From assembly GCF_900110775.1 (NCBI RefSeq), contig NZ_FOEP01000011.1, positions 1 through 64,000 on the forward strand: DNA of 64,000 nt, written 5' to 3'. This stretch comes from Thalassovita taeanensis. GTDB taxonomy: Bacteria > Pseudomonadota > Alphaproteobacteria > Rhodobacterales > Rhodobacteraceae. Under the pieces are notes generated by a model. It did not search any database, was not told the origin of the DNA, and was given only the letters and a program-made list of their open reading frames with translations. Shown piece by piece: positions 20,928 through 32,977 of the stretch. The stretch's first letter is position 1; the number at the start of each line of letters is the position of its first letter. The translations under genes and the position numbers were made by a program.

Positions 20928-21944
20928 ATGCCCAATCTGAATGAACCGAAGCTTATCTCCGGTAACGCCAACCTGCCACTCGCAAGCTCGATTGCCCGGC
21001 GGATGTCCATCCATCGCGGGATGAATATCGGCCTCGTCGAAGCGAGGATCGAACGGTTCAACGATCAGGAAATCTTCGTCGAAGTTTATGAGAACGTCCG
21101 TGGCGAAGATATGTTCATCATTCAGCCGACCTCGAACCCGGCCAATGACAATCTTATGGAGCTGTTGATCATGACCGACGCGCTGCGCCGGTCCTCGGCC
21201 TCGCGGATCACGGCGGTCATCCCATATTTCGGCTACGCTCGTCAGGACCGCCGCACCAAGGCGCGCACGCCGATCAGCGCCAAGCTGGTGGCGAACATGC
21301 TGGTCGAAGCAGGGATCGAGCGCATCCTGACGCTTGACCTGCACGCCGCACAGATTCAGGGGTTTTTCGACATTCCGGTTGATAACCTCTACGCCTCGCC
21401 GATTTTTGCCTTGGACATCCAAGCGCAATTCGAAGGCTCGCTGGACGACGTCATGGTCGTATCCCCCGACGTCGGTGGTGTGGCGCGTGCCCGCGAGTTG
21501 GCCAAGCGGATCAACGCGCCGCTGTCGATCGTGGATAAACGCCGCGAAAAACCCGGCGAGATCGCCGAGATGACTGTGATCGGGAACGTCGCAGGCAAGA
21601 AATGTATCATCGTCGACGATATGTGCGACACGGCCGGCACCCTGTGTAAGGCCGCAGAAGTGTTGATGGAAAACGGCGCGTCCGAGGTACATTCTTATAT
21701 ATCGCACGGCGTGCTTTCCGGCCCAGCGGTCGAACGGATTACCAATTCGGTGATGAAATCGCTCGTAATTACAGATTCGATTCAGCCGACGGCGGCGGTT
21801 AAAGCGACGCCGAATATCCGCATCCTGCCAACGGCACCGATGTTTGCGCAGGCGATTCTGAACATCTGGAACGGTACATCAGTGTCTTCGCTGTTCGAAA
21901 CGGACACGCTTGAACCAATTTATGAAGGACAGTTCAAAGGGTAA
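20928..21944 (+). CDS. prs: Ribose-phosphate pyrophosphokinase
   Basis: The enzyme makes PRPP from ribose-5-phosphate and ATP for nucleotides, His, Trp and NAD. The 338-residue protein shows the ATP/flexible loop [40 protein letters not shown], and the PRPP loop [13 protein letters not shown]. The start at 20928 gives [19 protein letters not shown], the normal N-terminus; the open frame extends 20 codons upstream without homology-like sequence. Confidence 0.97.
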   Translation: MPNLNEPKLISGNANLPLASSIARRMSIHRGMNIGLVEARIERFNDQEIFVEVYENVRGEDMFIIQPTSNPANDNLMELLIMTDALRRSSASRITAVIPYFGYARQDRRTKARTPISAKLVANMLVEAGIERILTLDLHAAQIQGFFDIPVDNLYASPIFALDIQAQFEGSLDDVMVVSPDVGGVARARELAKRINAPLSIVDKRREKPGEIAEMTVIGNVAGKKCIIVDDMCDTAGTLCKAAEVLMENGASEVHSYISHGVLSGPAVERITNSVMKSLVITDSIQPTAAVKATPNIRILPTAPMFAQAILNIWNGTSVSSLFETDTLEPIYEGQFKG

Positions 21945-21955
21945 CTTTGACGTCG

Positions 21956-21977
21956 GCCAGCCCAGCAATGGGCTGGC
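21956..21977. terminator. Hairpin between convergent prs and lectin genes
   Basis: A perfect 8-bp GC-rich stem GCCAGCCC / GGGCTGGC with a 6-nt loop sits between two convergent stop codons. No T-run follows, so it may be a weak or Rho-assisted terminator. Confidence 0.5.
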
Positions 21978-22328
21978 TCAATACAGATCCCAGTCATCTT
22001 CGTCACACAATTCGCCGAGGGCTATCCAGGAAATTCTGGTCCGTGCCAGACGTGTATTGCCCCAAGTGCGAAAAACAATTTCAAAACCAGTCTCGGTAAT
22101 CGCGTCCGTGGTCAGATCGCTGCGGATATTTGTCGCGTAGTCCACATCCCACAAAGAAACCGAGCACATCACCGTGGGCGGCGACCGGAAGGATTCGCTG
22201 AATTTGACCGCTCGACGCCGCTCGCGCGCGCCAGTCCCAGTCCACATTTCGCCGCCATCTTCAAAATCTGAAAACAGATGCTCTTCGCCCTGATCCACCC
22301 CGAGCAAATGGGATTTTAGTCGCTTCAT
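21978..22328 (-). CDS. H-type lectin domain protein
   Basis: This 116-residue protein has no signal peptide. From about residue 38 it reads RAVKFSESFRSPPTVMCSVSLWDVD, then ITETGFEIVFRTWGNTRLARTRISWIALGE. That is the pattern of the H-type lectin fold (discoidin/Helix pomatia agglutinin type): VxFxxxF...PP.V..S....D, then a GF.l.f.tw...r...r..W.A.G ending. The family binds GalNAc/Gal in eukaryotes; bacterial members are uncharacterised. It lies directly downstream of the atp operon terminator. The call rests on pattern memory. Confidence 0.75.
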   Translation of the reverse strand: MKRLKSHLLGVDQGEEHLFSDFEDGGEMWTGTGARERRRAVKFSESFRSPPTVMCSVSLWDVDYATNIRSDLTTDAITETGFEIVFRTWGNTRLARTRISWIALGELCDEDDWDLY

Positions 22329-22392
22329 ATTTCAGTACCTTGCCAACCCCGCCAGAGTAGCCAAAAAAATGGGCAAAACTATGATACAAATG

Positions 22393-22418
22393 AAAAAGGC
22401 CCCGAATTTCGGGGCCTT
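22393..22418 (-). terminator. Rho-independent terminator of the atp operon
   Basis: On the minus strand an 11-bp palindrome AAGGCCCCGAA / TTCGGGGCCTT is followed directly by TTTTT. It lies 28 nt after the atpC stop. Confidence 0.9.
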
Positions 22419-22445
22419 GTCCAGAACTTTTGCTACGAAAACCGA

Positions 22446-22871
22446 TTATCTAGCCGTCAGGCCGATATGATCACCCACTGCAACCATATCCGCCAGCAGC
22501 TTGGCCGCATCATCAACGGGGCCAGGCTCGTTCTTGAAGGTTGTTTTCGCATTTTCCAGCGCATCGGCGGCGGCTTTGACCATTCCGTCGATATGCGCCT
22601 GCGTGACGTCTGCGCGTGCGATTGCGCTTTCAGCCAAAACCGAAATGCTGGTGGCCGTGATCTCGGCAAAACCACCGGTAACCACATATTCCGCCAAACC
22701 GTCCGGCCCTTCGATCCGCAGCACGCCAGGGCGTAGGGTGGTGATCGTCGGCGCATGGCCAGCCATCGCCACCATGTCGCCATCCGCACCCGGGATCTGA
22801 ACCTGCTCAACCAGAAGCGACGCGAGGCGACGCTCCGGGCTGACCAGATCGAATTGCACTGTCTCAGCCAT
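22446..22871 (-). CDS. atpC: ATP synthase F1 subunit epsilon
   Basis: This is the central-stalk subunit, 141 residues, and the last gene of the operon. The N-terminal beta-sandwich ([43 protein letters not shown]) is standard, followed by the C-terminal helices. It starts 12 nt after atpD. Confidence 0.97.
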   Translation of the reverse strand: MAETVQFDLVSPERRLASLLVEQVQIPGADGDMVAMAGHAPTITTLRPGVLRIEGPDGLAEYVVTGGFAEITATSISVLAESAIARADVTQAHIDGMVKAAADALENAKTTFKNEPGPVDDAAKLLADMVAVGDHIGLTAR

Positions 22872-22883
22872 AACAGGCCCTCC

Positions 22884-25203
<2,320 letters not shown>

Positions 25204-25215
25204 TGCCTTATCTCC

Positions 25216-26754
25216 TTAAGCGAAATCGGCGGCGAATTCGTCGAGTGCGGCCTTGATCTTGTCCTCGGCTTCCCCTTTGATTTTCGGGTCTTCCTTGGTG
25301 ATGTAATCCAGCAGGTCAGCATGCTTGCCGCGCAGGTGCGCCAACAGACCGGCCTCGAAATGACCAACTTCACGAACGCCGATCTTGTCCAGATAGCCTT
25401 TGGTGCCTGCATAGATCACACAGACGATTTCGGCGTTGGTCAACGGCGAATACTGCGGCTGTTTCATCAGCTCGGTCAGACGGGCACCACGGTTCAGCAA
25501 CTGCTGAGTGGCGGCGTCAAGATCGGACCCGAACTGAGCGAAGGCCGCCATTTCGCGATACTGAGCCAGTTCCAGCTTCACCGGGCCAGCAACCGATTTC
25601 ATCGCATTGGTTTGCGCCGAAGAGCCAACCCGTGAGACCGACAAGCCTGTGTTCACAGCAGGACGGATACCCTGATAGAACAGTTCGGTTTCCAGGAAGA
25701 TCTGGCCATCAGTGATCGAGATCACGTTGGTCGGAATAAACGCAGAAACGTCGCCGCCCTGAGTTTCGATGATCGGCAGAGCAGTCAGCGAACCCGAGCC
25801 GAAATCTTCGTTCAGCTTCGAAGAGCGCTCCAGCAGGCGGGAGTGCAGATAGAAAACGTCACCAGGATAGGCTTCACGGCCCGGCGGACGACGCAGAAGC
25901 AGCGACATCTGGCGATAAGACACGGCCTGCTTCGACAGATCGTCATAGATGATCAGCGCGTGGCGGCCGTTGTCGCGGAAGAATTCAGCCATGGCTGTCG
26001 CGGTATAGGGCGCCAGATACTGCATCGGAGCAGGATCGGATGCAGTCGCGGCGACGACGATCGAGTAGTCGATCGCCCCGGTTTCTTCCAGCTTTTTCAC
26101 CAGCTGGGCAACGGTCGAGCGCTTTTGGCCGATCGCGACATACACACAATACAGCTTTTTGCCTTCGTCGTCGCCAGCGGCTTCGTTATAGGACTTCTGG
26201 TTCAGGATCGTGTCCAGCGCGATGGCTGTTTTACCTGTCTGACGGTCGCCAATGATCAGCTCGCGCTGGCCACGACCAACGGGGATCATCGCATCGACCG
26301 ATTTCAGGCCAGTTGCCATCGGCTCGTGCACCGACTTACGCGGGATGATGCCCGGCGCTTTGACGTCGGCAATGCCGCGCGCGGCGGTTTTGATCGGACC
26401 TTTGCCATCCAGCGGGTTGCCCAGACCGTCAACGACGCGACCCAGCAGTTCGTTGCCAATTGGAACGTCCACGATCGAGTTGGTGCGCTTAACTATGTCA
26501 CCTTCTTTGATGTCACGGTCCGTCCCGAAGATCACGACACCGACGTTGTCGGTTTCGAGGTTCAGGGCCATGCCCTGAATGCCACCGGGGAATTCGACCA
26601 TCTCGCCGGCCTGAACATTGTCCAGACCGTAGACGCGGGCAATACCGTCACCGACGGAAAGCACACGACCAACCTCGGCAACTTCGGTTTCCTGACCGAA
26701 GTTTTTGATCTGGTCTTTCAGGATCGCAGAAATCTCTGCTGCTTGGATACCCAT
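25216..26754 (-). CDS. atpA: ATP synthase F1 subunit alpha
   Basis: This is the regulatory nucleotide-binding subunit, 512 residues. Walker A GDRQTGKT is at 169-176, and the [17 protein letters not shown] and [23 protein letters not shown] segments are intact. Its ATG follows the atpH stop with no gap, so the two are translationally coupled. Confidence 0.98.
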   Translation of the reverse strand: MGIQAAEISAILKDQIKNFGQETEVAEVGRVLSVGDGIARVYGLDNVQAGEMVEFPGGIQGMALNLETDNVGVVIFGTDRDIKEGDIVKRTNSIVDVPIGNELLGRVVDGLGNPLDGKGPIKTAARGIADVKAPGIIPRKSVHEPMATGLKSVDAMIPVGRGQRELIIGDRQTGKTAIALDTILNQKSYNEAAGDDEGKKLYCVYVAIGQKRSTVAQLVKKLEETGAIDYSIVVAATASDPAPMQYLAPYTATAMAEFFRDNGRHALIIYDDLSKQAVSYRQMSLLLRRPPGREAYPGDVFYLHSRLLERSSKLNEDFGSGSLTALPIIETQGGDVSAFIPTNVISITDGQIFLETELFYQGIRPAVNTGLSVSRVGSSAQTNAMKSVAGPVKLELAQYREMAAFAQFGSDLDAATQQLLNRGARLTELMKQPQYSPLTNAEIVCVIYAGTKGYLDKIGVREVGHFEAGLLAHLRGKHADLLDYITKEDPKIKGEAEDKIKAALDEFAADFA

Positions 26755-27315
26755 TTATCCGACCTCTTTCATTGCATTCTGGAGGGAGTTGAGCTTGGAG
26801 CGGATCGATGTGTCGATCATCTTCGAGCCCACTTTAACGACAAGACCACCGATGAGGCTATCATCGACGGTCGCATTTATTGTGACAGTTTTACCCACAC
26901 GCTCGCCCAATGTTTTGGCCAGCTTTTCGGATTGAACCTTGGTGAGGGCCTTCGCACTGATCACTTCGGCGGTAACTTCGCCTTTTTCCTGCGCAATCAA
27001 ACCAGACAGGCTGGTGACGAGTTGCGGCAAAACGAACAGACGACGCTTTTGCGCCATGACGGCCAAGCCCTTTTGCATCACGGGGATCAGGTTCATTTTT
27101 TTGGCGACCGCAGCGATAGCCTTGCCTTGCTCATCCCGCGAAATCAGCGGTGAGCTGATCAGCGTGCGCAGATCTGCGCTTTCGCTCAGGGCTGCGGTAA
27201 GATCGGTCAAATTTGCTTCGAGCTTCGCCAGAGTTTTGTTCTCTTTCGAAATTTCGAAGATCGCGGTGGCATAGCGCGCGGCAATGCCTGAGGAGATCGA
27301 AGCTGGTTCGGACAC
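26755..27315 (-). CDS. atpH: ATP synthase F1 subunit delta
   Basis: This is the peripheral-stalk cap of F1, 186 residues. I start at a GTG at 27315 ([21 protein letters not shown]) because GGAAGGGTGG lies just upstream and this is the N-terminus usual in Rhodobacterales; the open frame extends 41 more codons without family resemblance. The C-terminal signature ([22 protein letters not shown]) is intact. It is the first gene of atpHAGDC; F0 genes are elsewhere, as in other members of the order. Confidence 0.96.
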   Translation of the reverse strand: MSEPASISSGIAARYATAIFEISKENKTLAKLEANLTDLTAALSESADLRTLISSPLISRDEQGKAIAAVAKKMNLIPVMQKGLAVMAQKRRLFVLPQLVTSLSGLIAQEKGEVTAEVISAKALTKVQSEKLAKTLGERVGKTVTINATVDDSLIGGLVVKVGSKMIDTSIRSKLNSLQNAMKEVG

Positions 27316-27822
27316 GTCCACCCTTCCGACTATTCTGGCCCCAAACGAAATCTTCGTGATTGCGCACTGGGGGCGTTTAGACCTTTGACTTGTATCAAAG
27401 CATAGAAATCGGCGTGGGTGTAGCAGAGCATTACGCACCTAGCAACCAGCTATGACATGCCAGCATGGAACTGAATAATATTTCATTTCAATTACTTAAT
27501 GAAGGTGCGGCGGTTTGGACCAGTTTTTACAGCTCATTTTTTTCACCAAAATGGTTGATTTCGGTCGCAGGAATGCCCGAAGCGGCCAACTCGTTAACGC
27601 TATCACCCGTCGGCACGGCAGGTGACGCGACGGGATCCGACTGAAAACGCCCCTTTCAGATAAGGATTCGAACGATCTGACTGCCCCCGATGCGCCCCAC
27701 AGGAATCGCCGGATTGTCGCCCGGTGGGCACGGGATCGTTTCGACCTTTCTGACTGAAAATGCCCGGCGCACGAATGCACTGACATGACGACGGGACCGT
27801 CCCGGGGAGTAAGAGGGCCGCC
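27316..27822. other. Long non-coding stretch upstream of the atp operon
   Basis: About 500 bases lie without a convincing gene. The right part (27520-27800) changes character and contains three copies of a short TGACTG / CGACTGAAAA-like word (27639, 27677, 27749), resembling multiple terminal repeats of an insertion-sequence end. A 131-codon open frame on the minus strand (27496-27891) has Ser/Arg/Pro-rich, non-protein-like composition. The atp promoter must lie in the left part, but I could not pick one confidently. Confidence 0.4.
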
Positions 27823-27954
27823 ATGCCGGACTCCATTTGGCGTCAAAAGCTGCGGCGAACAATCGAGAGTGTCTATGTGCTCTGCTGGCAACTGCGGGAC
27901 GTTCTGGATGCGATCAAGATCAGCCGCAACACGGCCTGCACTGCGGCGACCTAA
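27823..27954 (+). CDS. Possible 43-residue small ORF or gene remnant
   Basis: An ATG at 27823, with AAGAGG shortly upstream, opens a 43-codon frame ([20 protein letters not shown] onward) ending in TAA. Composition is protein-like with a predicted helix [27 protein letters not shown]. It overlaps the stop of the convergent methyltransferase gene by 3 bases. It could be a small protein, the tail of a decayed mobile gene, or chance. Confidence 0.2.
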   Translation: MPDSIWRQKLRRTIESVYVLCWQLRDVLDAIKISRNTACTAAT

Positions 27955-28697
27955 ACCGGCTTTGGCTCTTTGGTCGCTGCGGGAGCCAATACCGACAGCG
28001 GACGGCGCACGGCCTCTTTCAGACCCGGACCGCTGGGCGCGTGCACGCGCTTGGTTGCCTCGACGATGATCACCCCCCCAGCGACCACCATGGACAGGCT
28101 ATGCCCCACCCGCTCCCATACATCGCCGGTCTTGCGCCAGAAACGCCGGTGCGATGGCGGTTGATACAGTGCCGTTTCGTTGCGCTCGGGCATGAAGTGG
28201 TGCCGCTTCAGCTGCGCCTCAAGCTGGCTGAGCGTATAGGGCCGCCCAAAGCCGAACGGCGTCTTGTCGCTGCGCGACCACAGGCCCGCGCGGTTCGGCA
28301 CGATAAACAACGCTCGCCCGCCCGGCCCCAACACGCGCCAGCATTCGTCAAGCAGGGCACTGGGCTGTTCGCTGGTTTCCAAGCCGTGCATCACCAGTAA
28401 TTTGTCCACATGTCCGGTTTCCACCGGCCACGCCGTTTCTTCGCACAAAACCGACAGATTCGGCATGCCAGCAGGCCACGGCATCACCCCTTGCGGGCCG
28501 GGCATCAACGCGGTGACCCGTCGTGCATCAGGTAAATATTGCCGCAAGAGCGGCACCGCAAAACCAAATCCCACGACCGTCTGGCCATGCGCCTCGGGCC
28601 ACAGCGCCATGACCTGATTGCGCACCGCTTTTTGCGCCGCGCGCCCCAGCATGCTGCGATAATAAAAATTGCGCAGGTCCTGCACATCAAGATGCAT
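27951..28697 (-). CDS. Class I SAM-dependent methyltransferase
   Basis: The protein has 248 residues. Motif I is somewhat degenerate ([15 protein letters not shown] in place of hDhGxGxG). [41 protein letters not shown] is the typical motif II/III of Methyltransf_11 proteins, and the C-terminus is basic. The substrate is unknown. The ATG at 28697 ([19 protein letters not shown]) is preferred; the open frame extends 28 codons upstream across the divergent gloB promoter. Pairing with gloB in divergent orientation is common in Rhodobacterales. Confidence 0.85.
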   Translation of the reverse strand: MHLDVQDLRNFYYRSMLGRAAQKAVRNQVMALWPEAHGQTVVGFGFAVPLLRQYLPDARRVTALMPGPQGVMPWPAGMPNLSVLCEETAWPVETGHVDKLLVMHGLETSEQPSALLDECWRVLGPGGRALFIVPNRAGLWSRSDKTPFGFGRPYTLSQLEAQLKRHHFMPERNETALYQPPSHRRFWRKTGDVWERVGHSLSMVVAGGVIIVEATKRVHAPSGPGLKEAVRRPLSVLAPAATKEPKPV

Positions 28698-28758
28698 TGC
28701 AGCCGGTCCCTCGATCCGCCACTCTGTCCCTACCATACCAAGCGAAGGACGAAACGCC

Positions 28759-29526
28759 ATGCCTCTTGAGCTCGTGACCATCCCATGCCTGTCAGATAAC
28801 TATGCCTATCTGGTCCATGATGCGGCCAGCGGCGAAACGGCCTTGATCGACGCACCCGAAGCCGGGCCAATCGCTGCGGCCCTGTCTGCACGGGGCTGGA
28901 CGTTGAGCCATGTGTTGCTGACCCATCACCACTGGGACCACGTTGATGGCCTGACCGCCCTTCTGGCGGATCACCCGGCAAAGGTGATCGGCGCGGCCGC
29001 TGACGCTCATCGCCTGCCGCCCTTGAACACTGCCGTCAGCGAAGGGGACACGATCATGATAGGCCGCGAAACTGCGCGGGTGATTGACGTTTCCGGTCAC
29101 ACGCTGGGCCATATCGCCTTCCACTTTCCTGACAGCAAGCTGGCTTTTACCGCAGACAGTTTGATGGCGCTTGGCTGCGGACGCTTGTTTGAGGGCACGC
29201 CCGCGCAGATGTTTGACAGCCTCTCGAAACTGGCGGCCCTGCCAGCGGATACGCTAATTTGCTCTGGCCACGAATACACTTTGTCGAACGGGAAATTCGC
29301 GCTAACCATTGACCCGGACAATACAGCGCTTATCTCTCGCATGGACAGAGTGCAGAAAGCGCGCGATGCGGGTCAACCAACCGTGCCATCTGTTCTGGCA
29401 GACGAACTGTCGACCAACCCCTTCCTGCGCGGCCATGATCCGGCCATACAGGCCAGGGTTGGAATGACAGGGGCCGCCCCCGCTGCCGTCTTTGCAGAGA
29501 TCAGAAAACGCAAAGACAGCTTCTGA
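28759..29526 (+). CDS. gloB: Hydroxyacylglutathione hydrolase (glyoxalase II)
   Basis: The enzyme hydrolyses S-lactoylglutathione to lactate and glutathione in methylglyoxal detoxification. The 255 residues have the metallo-beta-lactamase metal motif THHHWDH (His56, His58, Asp60, His61), [24 protein letters not shown] and the glutathione-binding CSGHEYT. The C-terminal KPTVPS-like [16 protein letters not shown] is present. The ATG at 28759 gives the family N-terminus [18 protein letters not shown]. Confidence 0.95.
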   Translation: MPLELVTIPCLSDNYAYLVHDAASGETALIDAPEAGPIAAALSARGWTLSHVLLTHHHWDHVDGLTALLADHPAKVIGAAADAHRLPPLNTAVSEGDTIMIGRETARVIDVSGHTLGHIAFHFPDSKLAFTADSLMALGCGRLFEGTPAQMFDSLSKLAALPADTLICSGHEYTLSNGKFALTIDPDNTALISRMDRVQKARDAGQPTVPSVLADELSTNPFLRGHDPAIQARVGMTGAAPAAVFAEIRKRKDSF

Positions 29527-29681
29527 AACCCGCCCAGACAGACGGCAGCAAACTGAAATGTGACAGCAATCCGACAGAAAACACTTGAAGCTGGCAAGAT
29601 ATCGACCAAACTTTAAGACTATGAGGCCAAGGTTGTACGAATACGAAGTTCGCCCGACCCAGATCAGAAGGAGCGCTCAAA

Positions 29682-32009
29682 GTGCCTTCATTCTCGAACA
29701 CGCTTGAACAGGCAATCCACGCGGCGCTGGCGCTGGCCAACGCACGCAAACATGAATTCGCAACGCTGGAGCACCTGCTTCTTGCGCTGATTGATGAACC
29801 CGACGCGCTTCGCGTACTCAAGGCCTGCTCGGTCGACACGGACGACCTGCGCACCACGCTCGTCGAATTTGTTGATGACGACCTTTCCAACCTTGTGACC
29901 GATATCGATGGATCCGAAGCCGTACCAACCGCCGCGTTTCAACGCGTCATTCAACGCGCCGCGATCCACGTCCAAAGCTCCGGCCGGACCGAGGTGACGG
30001 GGGCCAATGTGTTGGTCGCCATTTTCGCCGAGCGCGAGTCCAACGCCGCTTATTTCCTGCAGGAACAGGAAATGACCCGCTATGATGCGGTGAACTTCAT
30101 CGCCCACGGTGTGGCCAAGGATCCCTCTTTCGGCGAAGCGCGCCCGATCACCGGCGCGGCCGAATCCGAGGATGAAATTCCGCACAGCACCGGCGAGCAT
30201 GTGGAGCAGAAAGAATCCGCACTTGGCAAATACTGTGTCGATCTGAATGCCAAATCGCGCAAGGGTGACGTTGACCCGTTAATCGGGCGCCATTCCGAAG
30301 TTGAGCGTTGCATTCAGGTCTTGTGCCGCCGCCGCAAGAATAACCCCCTTCTGGTGGGTGATCCCGGCGTGGGCAAGACTGCCATCGCCGAAGGGTTGGC
30401 GCGCAAGATCGTGCAGGGTGAAACACCCGAGGTTCTGTCAAAGACGACAATCTATTCGCTCGACATGGGCGCACTTCTGGCGGGTACCCGCTATCGTGGC
30501 GATTTCGAAGAGCGGCTGAAGGCCGTGATGACCGAGTTGGAAGATCATCCCGACGCGGTTCTATTTATCGACGAAATTCACACTGTGATCGGGGCCGGGG
30601 CCACGTCGGGCGGGGCGATGGATGCCTCGAACCTTCTGAAGCCAGCACTTCAGGGCGGCAAACTGCGCTGCATGGGGTCCACCACCTATAAAGAGTTCCG
30701 CCAACACTTCGAGAAGGACCGCGCGCTCAGCCGCCGGTTCCAGAAAATCGACGTGAACGAGCCGTCGGTCGAGGATACGATCAAGATCCTCAAAGGGTTG
30801 AAACCCTATTTCGAGGAACATCACGGGGTGAAATACACCGCCGATGCGATCAAATCATCGGTCGAGCTGTCGGCGCGGTATATCAACGACCGCAAACTTC
30901 CGGACAAGGCAATCGACGTGATCGACGAAGCCGGCGCGGCCCAACATCTTGTGGCCGAAAGCAAGCGCCGCAAAACCATCGGCACCAAAGAGATCGAAGC
31001 CGTGGTGGCCAAGATCGCCCGCATCCCGCCGAAAAACGTGAGCAAGGATGATGCCGAGGTTCTCAAAGACCTCGAAAAGTCCCTCAAACGCGTTGTTTTT
31101 GGTCAGGATCCGGCGATCGAAGCGCTGTCATCCGCGATCAAGCTGGCCCGCGCCGGCCTGCGCGAGCCTGAAAAACCCATCGGGAACTATCTGTTCGCTG
31201 GGCCCACTGGTGTTGGCAAAACTGAAGTGGCCAAACAATTGGCCGATACGCTGGGCGTGGAGTTGCTGCGTTTTGATATGTCGGAATACATGGAGAAGCA
31301 CGCGGTGAGCCGTTTGATTGGCGCGCCTCCCGGCTATGTCGGTTTTGATCAGGGCGGTATGCTGACGGATGGCGTGGATCAGCACCCGCATTGCGTGCTG
31401 CTTCTGGATGAGATGGAAAAGGCGCATCCGGATGTCTACAACATCCTGTTGCAGGTGATGGACCACGGCAAGCTGACCGACCACAATGGCCGGACAGTGG
31501 ATTTCCGCAATGTAATCCTGATCATGACATCGAACGCAGGTGCTATGGAGCAGGCCAAATCCGCGATCGGCTTTGGTCGTGATCGGCGCGAGGGTGAAGA
31601 CACGGCGGCGATCGAGCGGACGTTTACACCCGAATTCCGCAACCGTCTGGATGCGGTGATCAGCTTTGCGCCGCTCCCGAAATCGGTCATCATGCAGGTA
31701 GTTGAAAAGTTCGTTCTGCAGCTTGAGGCCCAGTTGATGGACCGAAATGTGCATATCGAGCTCACGTCCCCTGCCGCTGCGTGGCTGGCCGACAAGGGAT
31801 ATGACGACAAGATGGGGGCCCGCCCGCTGGCCCGCGTCATTCAGGAATACATCAAGAAGCCTCTGGCTGAAGAGCTGCTGTTCGGCAAGTTGGCCAAAGG
31901 AGGCGTGGTGCGTGTCAGCGTCAAAAACGGCGCCATTGATCTTCAGATCGACGGGCCGGGGCGGCCACGTTTATCTGACAACAAACCGCCGCTGCTGACA
32001 GCAGATTGA
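29682..32009 (+). CDS. clpA: ATP-dependent Clp protease ATP-binding subunit ClpA
   Basis: This is the AAA+ unfoldase that feeds ClpP. The 775-residue protein has the N-domain (two Clp_N repeats, 1-140), a first AAA module with GDPGVGKT at 226-233 and a second with GPTGVGKT at 507-514. The short linker and lack of the ClpB middle coiled coil identify ClpA. It starts with GTG behind AGAAGGAG (29666-29673). The adaptor clpS, often just upstream, is absent here; gloB is upstream instead. The stop overlaps the M23 peptidase start by one base. Confidence 0.96.
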   Translation: MPSFSNTLEQAIHAALALANARKHEFATLEHLLLALIDEPDALRVLKACSVDTDDLRTTLVEFVDDDLSNLVTDIDGSEAVPTAAFQRVIQRAAIHVQSSGRTEVTGANVLVAIFAERESNAAYFLQEQEMTRYDAVNFIAHGVAKDPSFGEARPITGAAESEDEIPHSTGEHVEQKESALGKYCVDLNAKSRKGDVDPLIGRHSEVERCIQVLCRRRKNNPLLVGDPGVGKTAIAEGLARKIVQGETPEVLSKTTIYSLDMGALLAGTRYRGDFEERLKAVMTELEDHPDAVLFIDEIHTVIGAGATSGGAMDASNLLKPALQGGKLRCMGSTTYKEFRQHFEKDRALSRRFQKIDVNEPSVEDTIKILKGLKPYFEEHHGVKYTADAIKSSVELSARYINDRKLPDKAIDVIDEAGAAQHLVAESKRRKTIGTKEIEAVVAKIARIPPKNVSKDDAEVLKDLEKSLKRVVFGQDPAIEALSSAIKLARAGLREPEKPIGNYLFAGPTGVGKTEVAKQLADTLGVELLRFDMSEYMEKHAVSRLIGAPPGYVGFDQGGMLTDGVDQHPHCVLLLDEMEKAHPDVYNILLQVMDHGKLTDHNGRTVDFRNVILIMTSNAGAMEQAKSAIGFGRDRREGEDTAAIERTFTPEFRNRLDAVISFAPLPKSVIMQVVEKFVLQLEAQLMDRNVHIELTSPAAAWLADKGYDDKMGARPLARVIQEYIKKPLAEELLFGKLAKGGVVRVSVKNGAIDLQIDGPGRPRLSDNKPPLLTAD

Positions 32010-32974
32010 TGTTCCGGTCTGGCTTTGCCGTTGTTCTCTCCCTCGTAACGCCAGCCGTTGCGGGGGAGTTTCAGCTTTCATTGCCCATCGACTGCACCTT
32101 GGGCGAAAGCTGCTTCATACAACAATTCGTTGATCACGACCCAACCGCCGCTGCCCATGACTACACCTGTGGCCCGCTCAGCTATGAGGGGCATAAGGGC
32201 ACCGACTTCGGTCTGCTCTCACTTGCTTCCATGGAGGCAGGCGTGAATGTCCTAGCCTCAGCGGATGGCATCGTTGTTGGGTTGCGCGACGGAATGCAGG
32301 ATACTGGCCTAACCCCACAAACCGAAGCCGCGATCAGTGGCAAGGATTGCGGGAACGGCGTGGTATTAGGGCACGGGGACGGTTGGCAGACCCAATATTG
32401 CCATATGAAGCAGGGCTCCGTACAGGTCCACAAAGGCCAGCGCATTCGACGCGGCGAAGTTTTGGGGCAGGTCGGCCTGTCGGGCCGAACACAGTTCCCC
32501 CATGTACATCTGTCGGTTCGCAAAGATGGGGCGGTCGTCGATCCCTTTGCCCCAGACAGCGCCGCAACATGCCAGCCGCAGGTAGGTCCCGGTCTTTGGC
32601 AAAGCGCCCCGGAATACCATGCTGGTGGCGTCCTGAACATCGGGTTCAGCACCGACATCCCCTCTTATCAGGCGGTCAAAGCAGGTAGCGCGGAGCAAAC
32701 CAACTTCAGCACGAATTCGCCTGCAATTGTCCTATGGGTTTATGCTTTTGGGTCTCAGGAGGGCGACGAGCTACACCTGTTGGTCACGGGCCCGTCGGGC
32801 CCGGTTATTGACAAAACGGCACTGTTGGACAAAGCGCAGGCACAATATTTTCGTGCAGCGGGGCGCCGAAAACCCACCGCTGGGTGGCCAACAGGCTCTT
32901 ATCATGCGACCGCGACTCTGCTGCGCGACGGAGCAGAAATTGACCAGATGGAACGCAGCGTCGTTTTGAAATAG
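32009..32974 (+). CDS. M23 family metallopeptidase
   Basis: This secreted 321-residue protein has a signal peptide ([19 protein letters not shown]) and the LytM/peptidase M23 zinc site: His and Asp in EGHKGTDFGLLS, and HxH in FPHVHLSVRKDG. The middle has VVLGHGDGWQTQYCHMKQG. It probably cuts or binds peptidoglycan cross-links. A roughly 110-residue C-terminal beta domain follows the catalytic domain. It overlaps clpA by TGATG, so the two are co-expressed. Confidence 0.9.
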   Translation: MFRSGFAVVLSLVTPAVAGEFQLSLPIDCTLGESCFIQQFVDHDPTAAAHDYTCGPLSYEGHKGTDFGLLSLASMEAGVNVLASADGIVVGLRDGMQDTGLTPQTEAAISGKDCGNGVVLGHGDGWQTQYCHMKQGSVQVHKGQRIRRGEVLGQVGLSGRTQFPHVHLSVRKDGAVVDPFAPDSAATCQPQVGPGLWQSAPEYHAGGVLNIGFSTDIPSYQAVKAGSAEQTNFSTNSPAIVLWVYAFGSQEGDELHLLVTGPSGPVIDKTALLDKAQAQYFRAAGRRKPTAGWPTGSYHATATLLRDGAEIDQMERSVVLK

Positions 32975-32977
32975 AGC

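Noticed and set aside
27496..27891. 131-codon minus-strand frame upstream of atpH considered as a transposase fragment
   Set aside because: No transposase motif (DDE, HTH) can be read, and the composition is Arg/Ser/Pro-rich; the region is kept only as a possible remnant.
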